DNA from: Pocillopora verrucosa
Taxonomy: Eukaryota > Cnidaria > Anthozoa > Scleractinia > Pocilloporidae
DNA length: 64,000 nucleotides
Direction: 5' to 3'
NCBI RefSeq assembly: GCF_036669915.1
Contig: NC_089321.1
Span: forward strand, 10,619,414 to 10,683,413
A model generated the notes under the pieces. It was given only the letters and a program-made list of their open reading frames with translations. It did no database searches and was not told where the DNA came from. Of this stretch, positions 12,061 through 22,330 are shown one piece after another. Every line of letters begins with the position of its first letter. Within the stretch, counting starts at the first letter, position 1. Made by a program: the position numbers and the translations under genes.

Positions 12061-12273
12061 TTAACCTTTAAACTCCCCGAAGTGATTAACATGTAACTTC
12101 TCCCTATAATTTCCATACATTATAGAGCAAACGGGTAATAATATTACTCAAACTTAGACAGGTAAAAGTTGTTATCTTGATCTATCACCAAATTCTCGTA
12201 ACCCATTTAAAAGGGAATGAGTAGAAGCCAGTGGGGAGAATTAGTAATCAGATTTTGGGAGTTAAAGGGTTAA
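12061..12273. repeat. MITE-like repeat, family 2, copy 2
   Basis: Ends 'ttaacctttaaactccc' and 'gggagttaaagggttaa' are near-perfect inverted repeats. The interior matches 9893-10101. Confidence 0.65.
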
Positions 12274-14439
12274 AAAATCTGTCCAGCGTTGGTTGGTGGG
12301 GCACTTGCCCCTTTTCTTCTGAATGGTACTCCCTGACAATGATATCCAGCATCAGCCGCTCAAGGTTTGCTTTGTGCTGTGAAGTTAGGTGTGCAAATTC
12401 TTTAAATTTAATGCAAATTTGTGAGTGTGAGATAAGGGTCTAATTGAAAACATCCAAACCATATTCCCAGTTTTTTGCCTTTCTTATTCCCCTTGGTGTT
12501 TCACTTCAGTATTAACCAATGTCGGTCTTCTTGTTGGCCAACAAGGTATGCCTAAGAAATTTAGTTTTGCTGTAATGTCTTAATTTAGTGGAAAATAGCG
12601 AAGTCTTCCTTGAATCAAAACAAATTATGAGCAAGTAGATGTCTCAAGTTCCTTTTAAGTTTAATCATTTAGAGAGACCAGAAATGTCCATAAATTTCAA
12701 CTAAAGATCTGAGTCTGTATTTTACTCTCAGTCTGCATTTTACCCTGTCTGCAGTCTGCATTTCACGTTGACCGCTTTAGAAATTGTTAAATCACCAAAA
12801 CCAGTAGTCATTTCTCCCTTCCCTGTCCTTTCATGGCGTAACATTGTTACTTGTTGGTACACTGAATTCGTAGTTGAGGAAAAGAAACATTTGGGATTTT
12901 TTATGTTAAAACTGTTGTATATCATGATTTGACTCCATAGGTAACCACAAGCCAGGCAATGTGTTCCACACATGGAAATTGCAAGAAAAACAACAATAAC
13001 AAACACACTCAAATCATTATAACCATCATTGAAGTATCTAAGTATCCTTATAAATACAGGAGTTGCCAAATAGACAGTACTAGAACACTAAATAATAGCT
13101 GAGTCAGTTATTTAAGCAGTATCACTTTCCCCACAGTGATTGTTCTGTGACAGACCCTGACTGCTCTATTTGATTCGCACCTTCACAATCAGTGGTATAA
13201 TGTATTAGTCAGGTCTGACTTATATATTTTTATTGAAAAGGAACAAAATTGTGGCATCTTTCATAGCTCGGAAAGGAGTAATTATAACGTTCCTGCTGGT
13301 GCCAAAGTGTTCATTTTACACAAAATGGAAAAAGGTATTAATAAAATTTGTCTTCACATTTGGAATGATGTTTCAGCACAGTTGATAACAGCCTAAATGC
13401 TATTAAGTTTGCAAAAACTTCTTCACAGCTCTTAAAAATCTGAATTCTTTTTCTGAAGGAATGAAGGAAATTTATTCCAAACATAGATGGCTAGCAATTT
13501 TTACTAAGTATTTGTTTCATTCATTGGTCAGTAAGGAGTCTGTGTATATTTTGCAATTTCTGAAAAAACTGATGGATTGACATTTAGATCACATGACCCA
13601 CAAGTGACCTTCGTGGTCAGTATTATGGCCTCAAGGTAAAAGTTTGTTCTTAAAACTATTGTGCTTGAAAGTCTCAGTTCAACCAGCTGTATTTTTGGCT
13701 GAGATATTATACACTTAATGTATGGTCTTGAGGGAAACATCAGGACTCTTGGGAAAACAAAACTAACTAGTTTCCTAAGGGACCATACATTAAGCGCTTC
13801 ATATATTTAGACATTGCCCTGAACAATCATGTGCTGTTGTATTCAGCGTGCGGGCAACAACTGCACAATTGTGTCCTAGTCAGGATACATTTGAATTTGA
13901 TCAGGGGCATGTGACCAAGAATCAACCAATCATAGTGCTTGTTTTGTTGAGTGAAAGTCTAGGTATAAAACAAAGCCATGTATTTTTGTAATTCAATTCA
14001 ATTTTATTTAAAGTCACACAAATACAGTTTATTAGAGAAGGGTATAATTATTATAGTAGTGTTACAAACATCAATGTAAAGAATACAGGACATAAGAAAA
14101 TGGAAAAGGAAACCAAAATAATTTTACAATTCATTGTTACTAAGGATATCTTAGAAATAAAGAAGGACAGGAAGAAAAGAATGTTTAAATACTATATTAA
14201 TTGTGTGGAGTTTGGGACACCTAAGTAGTTCTAAGAATTAATGGAGTGGGTCCCCAAGCAAATAATTCAAACAAAAGGAATACAGTGTTAATAACAATTT
14301 AAATAAAGAGTATTACTTTTCATACTAACAACTAGTAATTAAAATATATTTACACAAACTATTTAAGAATTAATAACACTATTATAACTGTCAGTCATAG
14401 AATTCTTTATATTCTGACAAAATCCAAAAAAGGGAGTGA
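12274..14439. other. Intergenic, no gene recognised
   Basis: Includes a short 'gtctgcattt' repeat patch near 12712-12765 (related motifs near 16232-16280) and a very AT-rich stretch at 13985-14430 that starts 'attcaattttatttaaagtc', like the 3' end of an old retroelement. No coding evidence. Confidence 0.3.
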
Positions 14440-14643
14440 TTAGTTTAACCCTTCAACTCTCAAGATCTTACTGGTAATTCTCCCTAATAGTGTCGAAACA
14501 GTTGATGACTCTAGAGCTTGTTTAATTTTTGGTGTTTAAGGCTTAAAACTGAACCACCTTCAAGGTTTATTTACAGCACGTTGGTTGAAGGCTCACTAAA
14601 AAAAACAAACAAAGAAGCTAACAACAATTTAACAATTGATTCA

Positions 14644-14829
14644 TACGTCAGCGTGCATTCATCGAGATATGAAGCACGTGGAAGTTTGGAGAGCACGTAA
14701 AGATGCGTAAGAAAGATGCTCGAGGCGTAACCGAGAGCAACTCTAGCTTCGTGAGTGCTCTCCAAACTTCCCAAGTGCTCTCCAAACTTCCCAAGTGCTT
14801 CATATCTCGATGAACGCATAGATGACGTA
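14644..14829. repeat. Foldback repeat
   Basis: The arm at 14644-14677 (tacgtcagcgtgcattcatc ...) pairs with 14795-14829 (... gatgaacgcatagatgacgta). The centre holds inverted and tandem 'ccaaacttcccaagtgctct' copies. A single related arm lies at about 1727-1760 in the HIND-like gene. Confidence 0.6.
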
Positions 14830-14959
14830 TAAACCAATTGTTTTATAACATTTTCAACCCGATGGAAAATTTTTTTCTCTAGGGATTTGTTTGATGACGT
14901 CATGAGCGTGCAATAGGAATATGAAGTACGCTCGCGCAATTGAATTTGATTAGACAAAT

Positions 14960-15700
14960 TTTCTAGTTACGTTATAAAATGATATGAAAGAAAACAAGTA
15001 GGAAGAAACTCGAATCAATTCTTACCTTAATTATGGTCAGGTATGACATAAGAGAATTATAACACATGTCAGATTCTGGCAAGGTTCGATTCCCAACCGC
15101 GGGGATCTTCAGAACTAGTCTTAATCGCGTAAATTCGAAGATGATGCCTAGTTGCATGCATAGTGAAAGGGCAGAAAAAGACAAAGTTCATGAAACAAAT
15201 TGCGTATATCTGATTCGCGCTGTTCGAGACAAAAGATGCACTTTCTCGAAGTTTCGCTGAGTTCAGTACGCACAATTAATCGATCATTTCAAACTGCTAA
15301 GTCTTTCAGACGCATCACTATTGTCATTGGGCGCCTGGTCCTCTGGAACACGTTATGGCTAGAAGTGATACGGTTCTACCGCAGCCATGTTTAGCATGTT
15401 TGTTTCCCGGCAAGGTGAAAACTCAATAACGTCACGCAAAATTTTGCGGCGTGTCCAAGATGGTGGCGTTATTACTAGATTTTCGAGCAAGGATTTCATA
15501 AGGTTAGGAAACGCTTTGGAGGCTGAAAGGTCGATGAGTATTCTACCTTTGCATTAACGTTTTGTTTGTGAAAAGAAAAAGGAGTGATTTTCTAAACCTT
15601 ACTTTCTCCTTTATGTTGGCTGTGCTGCGTGCAAACGAGAGATCTGTGTTTTTAGTTCATTCATGCTGAAAGCAATGAATGAGGTATTGTGGTGAAGCAG
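14960..15700. other. Intergenic, no gene recognised
   Basis: Only overlapping short frames on both strands. A 'ccaagatggtggcg' element (YY1-like) at about 15455 hints at an old promoter, without downstream coding support. Confidence 0.25.
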
Positions 15701-15715
15701 ATGTTAACGGAAGTT

Positions 15716-15785
15716 GTCGACCGTGGACGGAAGTTATATTCCGTGGACGGAAGTTGCATTGTGGACCGTGAACGGAAGTTGTCTC
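15716..15785. repeat. Short tandem repeat
   Basis: Four degenerate copies of 'gaccgtggacggaagtt'. Confidence 0.6.
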
Positions 15786-16716
15786 GCATGCTACCTCTCC
15801 CCACCTAGTAAAAGTCAAAATTAATTTCGATGAGGCTCAGAAACTCACATGGAAAGAGATAAAATGTTTGCATGGTTTAATAAAATAATAACATCAAATC
15901 ACATTTCCGAACTTCTAAACATGCAACTTGAACCGACAGGCCGCAATATACACAACTAGGGGACCCGTAGCGGGTTCATTTCAACACAAGCAGTGACCAC
16001 GCAGAGGATATCAGAGGCAGCCATACATGCATTTGCGTTCGTCTTCAGTTGGGATAATGTAATCATCACTCCATCATTGTGCTTGTCCTTGGGAGCTCTT
16101 CGACATACAGTCCACACGTCAATCATAGCGGCCAAGATAGTCTCACTAAGATTTTTTTTAAGCCCTAATATTTCGGTCCGGAGTTGAAGCTCGCTCGAAC
16201 AAAAACAGCAATACTAATCCGGTCAGTAGACAATGCAGACCGGATACGAAATGCAGACTAGGTACAAAATGCAGACTGAGAATATTTACTGTTTTTTCGT
16301 CCGATACGTTATAACATGTCATCTCACAATTTACCGAGCGTCACGCAATCGCTTTTCCGCGATCATCTTTCAAGATTATGTGCACTATTGTGGGATATTC
16401 CTTGCCCGTTTCTTGATCACTATCGTTCTTAATATAATCTCAAGCAGTCGTATAGTAGTCTCACTTTGCGCGCGAGTTGGTTGGTGTGATGTCTGTACAG
16501 AATTTTCCAACTTAATAAAAATAGATGCCACTATCGAATATTTAACATGCGCAATATTCGAGAAACCATTGACAGCTTTGCACGTTTCATCTTTTTAACC
16601 GATATGTGTTCATTTTGTTGAAAAAAATGCGAACCGAGACCAAAACTGTTCCTTCGACTTGATATATTTTCAACGTACAGAGGTATACACACACTGATTT
16701 TCACTTATGTGCCTTA
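15786..16716. other. Intergenic, no gene recognised
   Basis: An open frame of 121 codons at 16233-16598 begins in an 'atgcagac' tandem patch and has no recognisable domain or repeat family. It is treated as chance. Confidence 0.3.
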
Positions 16717-17099
16717 GGGCCTCTTCATATGAGCCCGGTTGACCGGGCTAGCCCGGTTACCGAGATCTCGCCTCACTCCTATTTCCTTTGTAAAAATTTC
16801 GATGTGTTCATATGAGAAGGCGGGCCAGCCCGGTTACCGAGATCTTGGTTGTAGAAACCGAGATCTCGGTAACCGGGATGAAATATTTTCCCATATGAAC
16901 ACTCCAGCCCGGTTACCGGGATGAAAATTTTTCAACTACGCATGCTCAAACTCGTTCCCAGGGCCTCAGTCCACGTTTCGCGCCCTTTTCGACTCTTTTT
17001 CATCCCGGTAACCGGGCTGAAATTTCCCATATGAACAGACGACAAAATTCGTCCCGGTAACCGGGCCAGCCCGGTTACCGGGCTCATACGAAGAGGCCC
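16717..17099. mobile_element. PIF/Harbinger-like MITE with TTA target duplication
   Basis: Inverted ends gggcctcttcatatgagccc / gggctcatacgaagaggccc are flanked by TTA on both sides (16714-16716 and 17100-17102). The interior is built from repeated palindromes (cccggttaccgagatctcgg, cccggtaaccggg). There is no ORF. A 3-bp TWA duplication is typical of PIF/Harbinger elements. Confidence 0.75.
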
Positions 17100-17102
17100 T
17101 TA

Positions 17103-17699
17103 TTTTGTCATTGCTTACATGAGGAACCGGCGAATTTTTATAGGGAAAAGCAAAGCGTTGCTTTCGCGACTGGCCATTTGTTTACTTTTCTGGTGGTTTT
17201 ATCTCTCATCGGTTTGGTGACTACGCAAATATTTATAGGTGAAAATCAGAATATATGAAGGCTTTAAATTCTATTAAGAACGATTGCGGCCGCTTTGTTA
17301 AAAACCAAATGCAATGGTCGCTTTGTTTAAAACAAAAGATGTAAAAAACGGGTAAGGAATATTTCACAATAGAGCAAATGATCGTGAAAGATGAGGGTTA
17401 CTACTACTTTGCTGCTAAAGCAACATTTGATACCTGATTATGCCCACCCAGCCGACCCTCCGCCCCGCACACACTAACAAAAACTGAGGACTGTCTGCCT
17501 GATAACCTCTACCCATCCCACCTTCAGCCCACACAACCTTTTTTCCAATTTCCATTACGACGAATGCACAAGTTTTCTCATCACACAATCGCCAAAAAAT
17601 AAAAGACAATTTATTCCAAAAGTCTTGAAAGTTCATATAAACCGAATTCGACTGTGCCTATATTCAGCAGGTGCAATAAATCAATGCAAACTTAAGCCA
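17103..17699. other. Intergenic, no gene recognised
   Basis: No supported exon or repeat. It borders the SIDT upstream-type sequence that starts near 17700. Confidence 0.3.
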
Positions 17700-18284
17700 T
17701 AACACAAATGAGCTGGCTCCAAGAGCTCTTTGATTATGCCCAATAATGATTCTTAACATGACACTTTGAAAAGACAAAATCGTAGTTATAATAGATAATA
17801 AATTGCCGTCTTGTTTCAGACAATTTCTTTGATGAATATTTAGGGCTCAAGCTACGCATACTTTTTGTTGTGGCTGAATCCACCCAAAGAAAGTTGATAA
17901 ACAAAGTTAGAAAAAGTCCTATTTGGCCTCGGGGGAAGCCAAAAGTACAAGCTCTGATTCCAGAAAATAGCGCAAACTTAAAAGTAATTTAATACTAATT
18001 CATATTTGCGAGCTTTCGTCCAATTTATCGTGCTTGGAAGAATATTTAGAGTTTGAATTCAACACCAACGGGATCTTAAGGGAAACGTATACTCCAGAAA
18101 CCATATATTAACTTATCCATGTACAAGAACATATCAACTAATTTACTTTGCTGCATTTTGAGTTTCTTAAGAGTAACCCAGCTGTGACTGATCAGTCTCG
18201 ACCTCTTTCTTCCATCTATAGGCGGTCCTTTTAGGGCCACTCAAAAAAACATTCTTGACTCAAACAAACACGTCTTACGATAAC
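17700..18284. repeat. Orphan copy of SIDT exon-1 upstream flank
   Basis: Similar to 26010-26460, 52450-53040 and 63340-63920: 'attcttaacatgacactttg', 'tttgatgaatatt', 'aaatcctatttggcctcggg' and 'gggatcttaagggaaacgta'. It marks an ancient SIDT duplicate whose gene body is gone. Confidence 0.6.
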
Positions 18285-18412
18285 CAGAAAAAAGCGAAGA
18301 AACACTTCTGTAGTAGTTTGCTAAGCCCAGACTCGGAGTTGAAGAGCGTACCAAAGTAGTTAAAAAAAAGAGAGAGGAACAATCAAAAAAGGAAGAAGTT
18401 CGAGACACCCGT
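18285..18412 (-). pseudogene. SIDT exon-3 fragment
   Basis: About 128 bp match locus F around 36380-36480 (ctaagcccagactcgg, gcgtaccaaagtagttaaa, ggaagaagtt), i.e. the segment encoding the FFLFFIVPLFxxNYFGTLFN region in the membrane domain. It has no usable frame and abuts the minisatellite. Confidence 0.7.
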
Positions 18413-18429
18413 CCAAAAGCCAGAATGAG

Positions 18430-18790
18430 CCACTCATAGCCAAAATCCAAAATCGGCCACTAGTGTCCAAAAGCCAAAATCGGCCATTAAAGTTCAAAAG
18501 CCAGAATCGGCCACTATAATGTCCAAACTCCGGAATTGGCCACTAGTGCCCGATATGCAAAATAGGCCACTAGTGTCCAAAATCCTGAATCAGCCACTGG
18601 AGTTAAAAATCCAGAATCGGCAACTAGTGTCCAAAAGCCAGAATCGGCCACTAGTGGCCAATATCCAGAATCGCCCACTAGTGTCCAAGATCCAAAATCG
18701 GCCAGCAGTGTCCAAAAGCCAGAATCGACCACTAGCAGCCAAAATGCAAAATCGGCCAGCAGTGTCCAAAATCCAAACTCGGCCACTAGT
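18430..18790. repeat. 27-bp minisatellite array (left block)
   Basis: About 13 units with core 'ggccactagtgtccaaaa'. It is separated from the larger block at 19720 by non-LTR retrotransposon sequence, which probably inserted into the array. Confidence 0.85.
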
Positions 18791-19715
18791 AATAATAATG
18801 ATAATACAAAAACTTCTATAACGCCTATTCTAGAGCTCTCAGGCGCCTTACAATAAAATGTTTAAAGCAGTAACTTAGCAAATAATAAATTCGAAAAATA
18901 CCAAAGTAAAACTACAAATTAAAACAGCGCTTAAAAAGATAAGTTTTGTGGTTGCTCTTAAGAGATATAAGACTGAACTACAATTTATATGTTATGGAAG
19001 ATTATTCCAAAGTTTCGGGGCGCAGACCGAAAAAGCACGATCACCATAAAATTTTAACCTTGATCTAGCTGTCAGTAACAAGTTCATGGTTGATGATCGT
19101 AAAATCCTGTGTTGGCTTGTAAATTTACAACAAATAACGAATATAGCTAGGACTTAAATAATTTAAAATTTTAAAAGTCAACAGTAGGATTTTTTTAGAC
19201 AATTCTCTGCACCACGGGAAGCCAGTGTATTTCTCTCAGTAAAGGAGTAATACGGTCATATTTAGAACCACATAAGATCTGACGCGCCGCACAGTTCTGA
19301 ACTAACCGAAGTCTATGAATTAAGTAATTCGGAAGTCCATAGAAAAGAGAGCTACAGCTGTCCAATCTATACATTACGAAGACATGCAAAATTTTGGTGC
19401 TTTCAGCAGGCAAGAGCTTCCTAATACGAGAAATATTGCGAATGTGAAAAAAGCCGAATTTACAAATGGCAGCTACTTGGCGTTCCATTTTCAAATTATT
19501 GTCAAAATAATACCTATGTTGCTGGCAGAGTGAGAGGGATTTATAACTGAACCATCAACCGCCGTGAAAGAGAAGAGCTGAGAGACTGGACTATGTTGCG
19601 ATCTAATGACCAAAAGCTCTGTCTGTCACCATTAAGTCTAAGTTTGTTCCGAGACATCCATGTCGGTAATATCATGTAAACATACTTCAATTCTCGGCAC
19701 AATTACAGACGAATC
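18791..19715 (-). mobile_element. Non-LTR retrotransposon fragment (RT C-terminal region)
   Basis: Minus-strand frame 19195-19494 reads KILHVFVMYRLDSCSSLFYG, then GLPNYLIHRLRLVQNCAARQ and LREIHWLPVVQRI. This is the conserved C-terminal part of jockey/CR1-type reverse transcriptases. The rest of this interval, up to about 19690, looks like more of the same element, with FSFTAVDGS-like text in broken frames. It is truncated and dead. Confidence 0.75.
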
Positions 19716-19719
19716 AGTA

Positions 19720-20850
19720 CCTAAAATCCAAAATAGGCCACTAGTGGCCAAAATCCAGAATCAGCCCAAAAGCCACAATTGGCTAGTAGTGTTCCAAAGC
19801 CACAATCGGCCACTAGTGGCCATATCCAAAATTGGATAGTGTCCAAATTTTAAAATCGGCCAGTCTAGAGTCCAAAATGCAAAGCCGGCCATTAGAGTCC
19901 AAAATCCAAACTCGGCCACTAGTGTCTAAAAGCCAGAATCGGCCACTAGTGGCCAAATTCCAAAATCGATCGGGCACTTGTGTCCAGAATCCAATATTGG
20001 CCTTTAGCGTCCAAATTCCAAAATCGGCCACTAGTTTCCAAAATCTAAAATCGGCCACTAGTGTGCAAAAGCTAGAATCGATAACTGATATCCAAAATGC
20101 AAAATCAGCCACCAGTGTCCAAAATGCAAAATCGGCCACTAGTGTCCAAAATCCAAAATCCAAAATCGGCCACTAGTGTCCAAAATCCAAAATCGGCCAC
20201 TAGTCTCTAAATTTCAAAATCGGCCACTAGTGTCCAAAATCCAAAATCGGCCACTTGTGTCCAAAATCCAAAATCGGCCACTAGTGTCCAAAATCCAAAA
20301 TCGGCCACTAGTGTCCAAAATCCAAACTCGGCCACTAGTGTCCAAAATCCAAAATCGGCCACTAGTCTCTAAATTTCAAAATCGGCCACTAGAGTCCAAA
20401 ATGCAAAACCTGCCATTAGAGTCCAAAATCGGCCACTAGTGTCTAAAAGCCAGAATCGGCAACCAGTGACCAAATTCCAAAATTGGGCACCTGTGTTCAG
20501 AATCCAATATTGGCCTCTAGCGTCCAAATTCCAAAATCGGCCACTAATTTCCAAAATCTAAAATCGGCCACTAGTGTTCAAAAGCCAGAATGGATCACAA
20601 GTGTCCAAAATGTAAAATCAGCCATTATATCCAAAATCCAATACCGGCCACTAGTGAGTAAAATCCAAAATCGGCCACTCCAGTCCAAAATGCAAAATCG
20701 GCCACTAGTATTCAAATTGCAACATCGGCCACTAGTGACCAAAATGCAAAATCGGCCACTTGTGTCCAAAATGCAAAATCGGCCACTAATATCCAAAATC
20801 CAATGTTGGCCACTAGTGTCCAAAATCCAATATCGGCCACAGGTGCCTTA
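19720..20850. repeat. 27-bp minisatellite array (main block)
   Basis: About 40 units of a 27-bp repeat with core 'aaaatcggccactagtgtcc', plus variants 'cagaatcggc' and 'ccaatattggc'. Because 27 is a multiple of three and the unit lacks stops in some frames, both strands show artificial open frames (plus: VSKIQNRPL repeated; minus: DFGFWTLVA-type). Confidence 0.95.
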
Positions 20851-21165
20851 ATACATTTAAACTGGGTGGCCTCTAACCAAAACGTTTCGCAATCGTAACA
20901 GCCAATCAGAACAAAGGAAAATTTGGCCATAGCCAATAAGAGTCCGCAGTAATGCCATGCAGACTGTTAGAAGCGCAGGGAAATGCAAGTGACCTGAAAT
21001 TTACGACTGCTTTTTCACTTTTGCACCAGATTGGTGGCTGAAAGGGTGACGGGAGTTTTCTAGCCAACCATAGAGCGAATAAAAACAGAGCTATGGCAAG
21101 ATCCCCAAGTGTTTTCGACACTTATGTGGAAATAGCTCTACCAATCAAATACCAGATATGTTGAC
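20851..21165. repeat. CCAAT-rich dispersed module, copy 2
   Basis: Follows the minisatellite directly, as at 3032. Contains 'agccaatcagaac', 'agccaataagag', 'agattggtggc' and 'agccaaccatagagcg'. Confidence 0.6.
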
Positions 21166-22330
21166 TCACTCTCTGTTCCCTTCTCCACAAATAACCAATC
21201 CCACGCATTGTTCATGCCAGAATCTTTTATTTTACTTCTTCTAAACTTTAGTTAAAGCGAAAGTATTGTTAAACTTACATAATACTTCAATAAACTTGTA
21301 TATTAGTATTACATGTATAACCTAGATTACAACTTAAAGCGGTTATGTTTCACTTCTATTGGTGGCCAATATTTCAGGAAAGGTTTGTTTTAAGAAACTA
21401 CCACACTACTCGATTGCGTTTTCTTTTTCGTTTCTTAACTGGCCCTTTTCGCTGTCTTGACCAAGGATGTCTCTTTATATAAATTGACTTGGTTGATCCA
21501 AAGTACGTGCGAAAATGGCAAATTCTACCAAGTGAAATATTGTCTCCAATTCGAAACATTTTAAGAAAAAAATCTACAAATGCATTTACAAATGCCTTCA
21601 CGGACGTTCCAGGAAAAAATTATGACAATTACAAATGACCGTTGCAGCTTTGTATTAAAATCATTCCTTGATATAAGAATGCAAATACAGTATACTTCGT
21701 TTACAAATTCCAGCTGGTTATAATGCTAGCTAAGTTACTACATGGATCATTTTATCACATGATTAAGTCTTGGTTCCAGTAAGTTATGAAAATAGCTAAA
21801 TGTTAGCTTTAAAAGCAATTATATTTCCCCCATGCTTCCATTTCAATTTCAGAATGCCCTTTAACTTTATCATGCGTTCCTCCCACTAGCCCTCTTATCA
21901 TTATCAAGGTAAGGAACCGCATGTTAAGACTGAGCCTACAAAAGGTGCTGAAAGTGAAAGCAGGGCAGTATAATATTTTTCTTGAGAGACCTGATGTTCA
22001 ATCCCAGAAGCAAAGGAGTGTATACCCCACCACCCCCACCCCCACCCCACCCCGCCACGCTCCCATTTAGATCCCCAAGACATCTTCACGTTTTTCAGAG
22101 CATTTTCCAATTGCTGTCGAAAATCTAAAAACCATGTAATCACAACAGTCAATATGAACAACGATCAACATTATCAATACCCAATAGGAAATCAACAGGT
22201 AAAATACTAAAAGCACAGGAGTTCGGGAGCGAACAAGTCCCGATTGATTTTCGTCCTGCAATCACAGACCGAAGTAAAAAAAAGATGATGCAGTCCCGGA
22301 TCACTATTGACACTCGATTGAAAAATCCTC
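21166..22330. repeat. Duplicated downstream flank of SIDT locus B with C-rich tract
   Basis: Paralogous to 3341-4159 and 28210-29555. Includes a C-rich tract at 22022-22062 (G4-capable on the minus strand) and a second, partial CCAAT module at about 22135-22320. No gene. Confidence 0.55.

Noticed and set aside
14571..14957. 128-codon minus-strand frame
   Set aside because: It spans a foldback repeat; the peptide is made of repeated SSRYEA/KFGEHLGSLEST text from that repeat.
20176..20439. Open frame with VSKIQNRPL repeats, and its antisense counterparts
   Set aside because: It is the 27-bp minisatellite read in frame; the unit length being a multiple of three keeps frames open on both strands. 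Not evidence of a protein.
19720..20850. Possible CRISPR-like array
   Set aside because: Units are contiguous and degenerate with no unique spacers, and the context is an animal genome.
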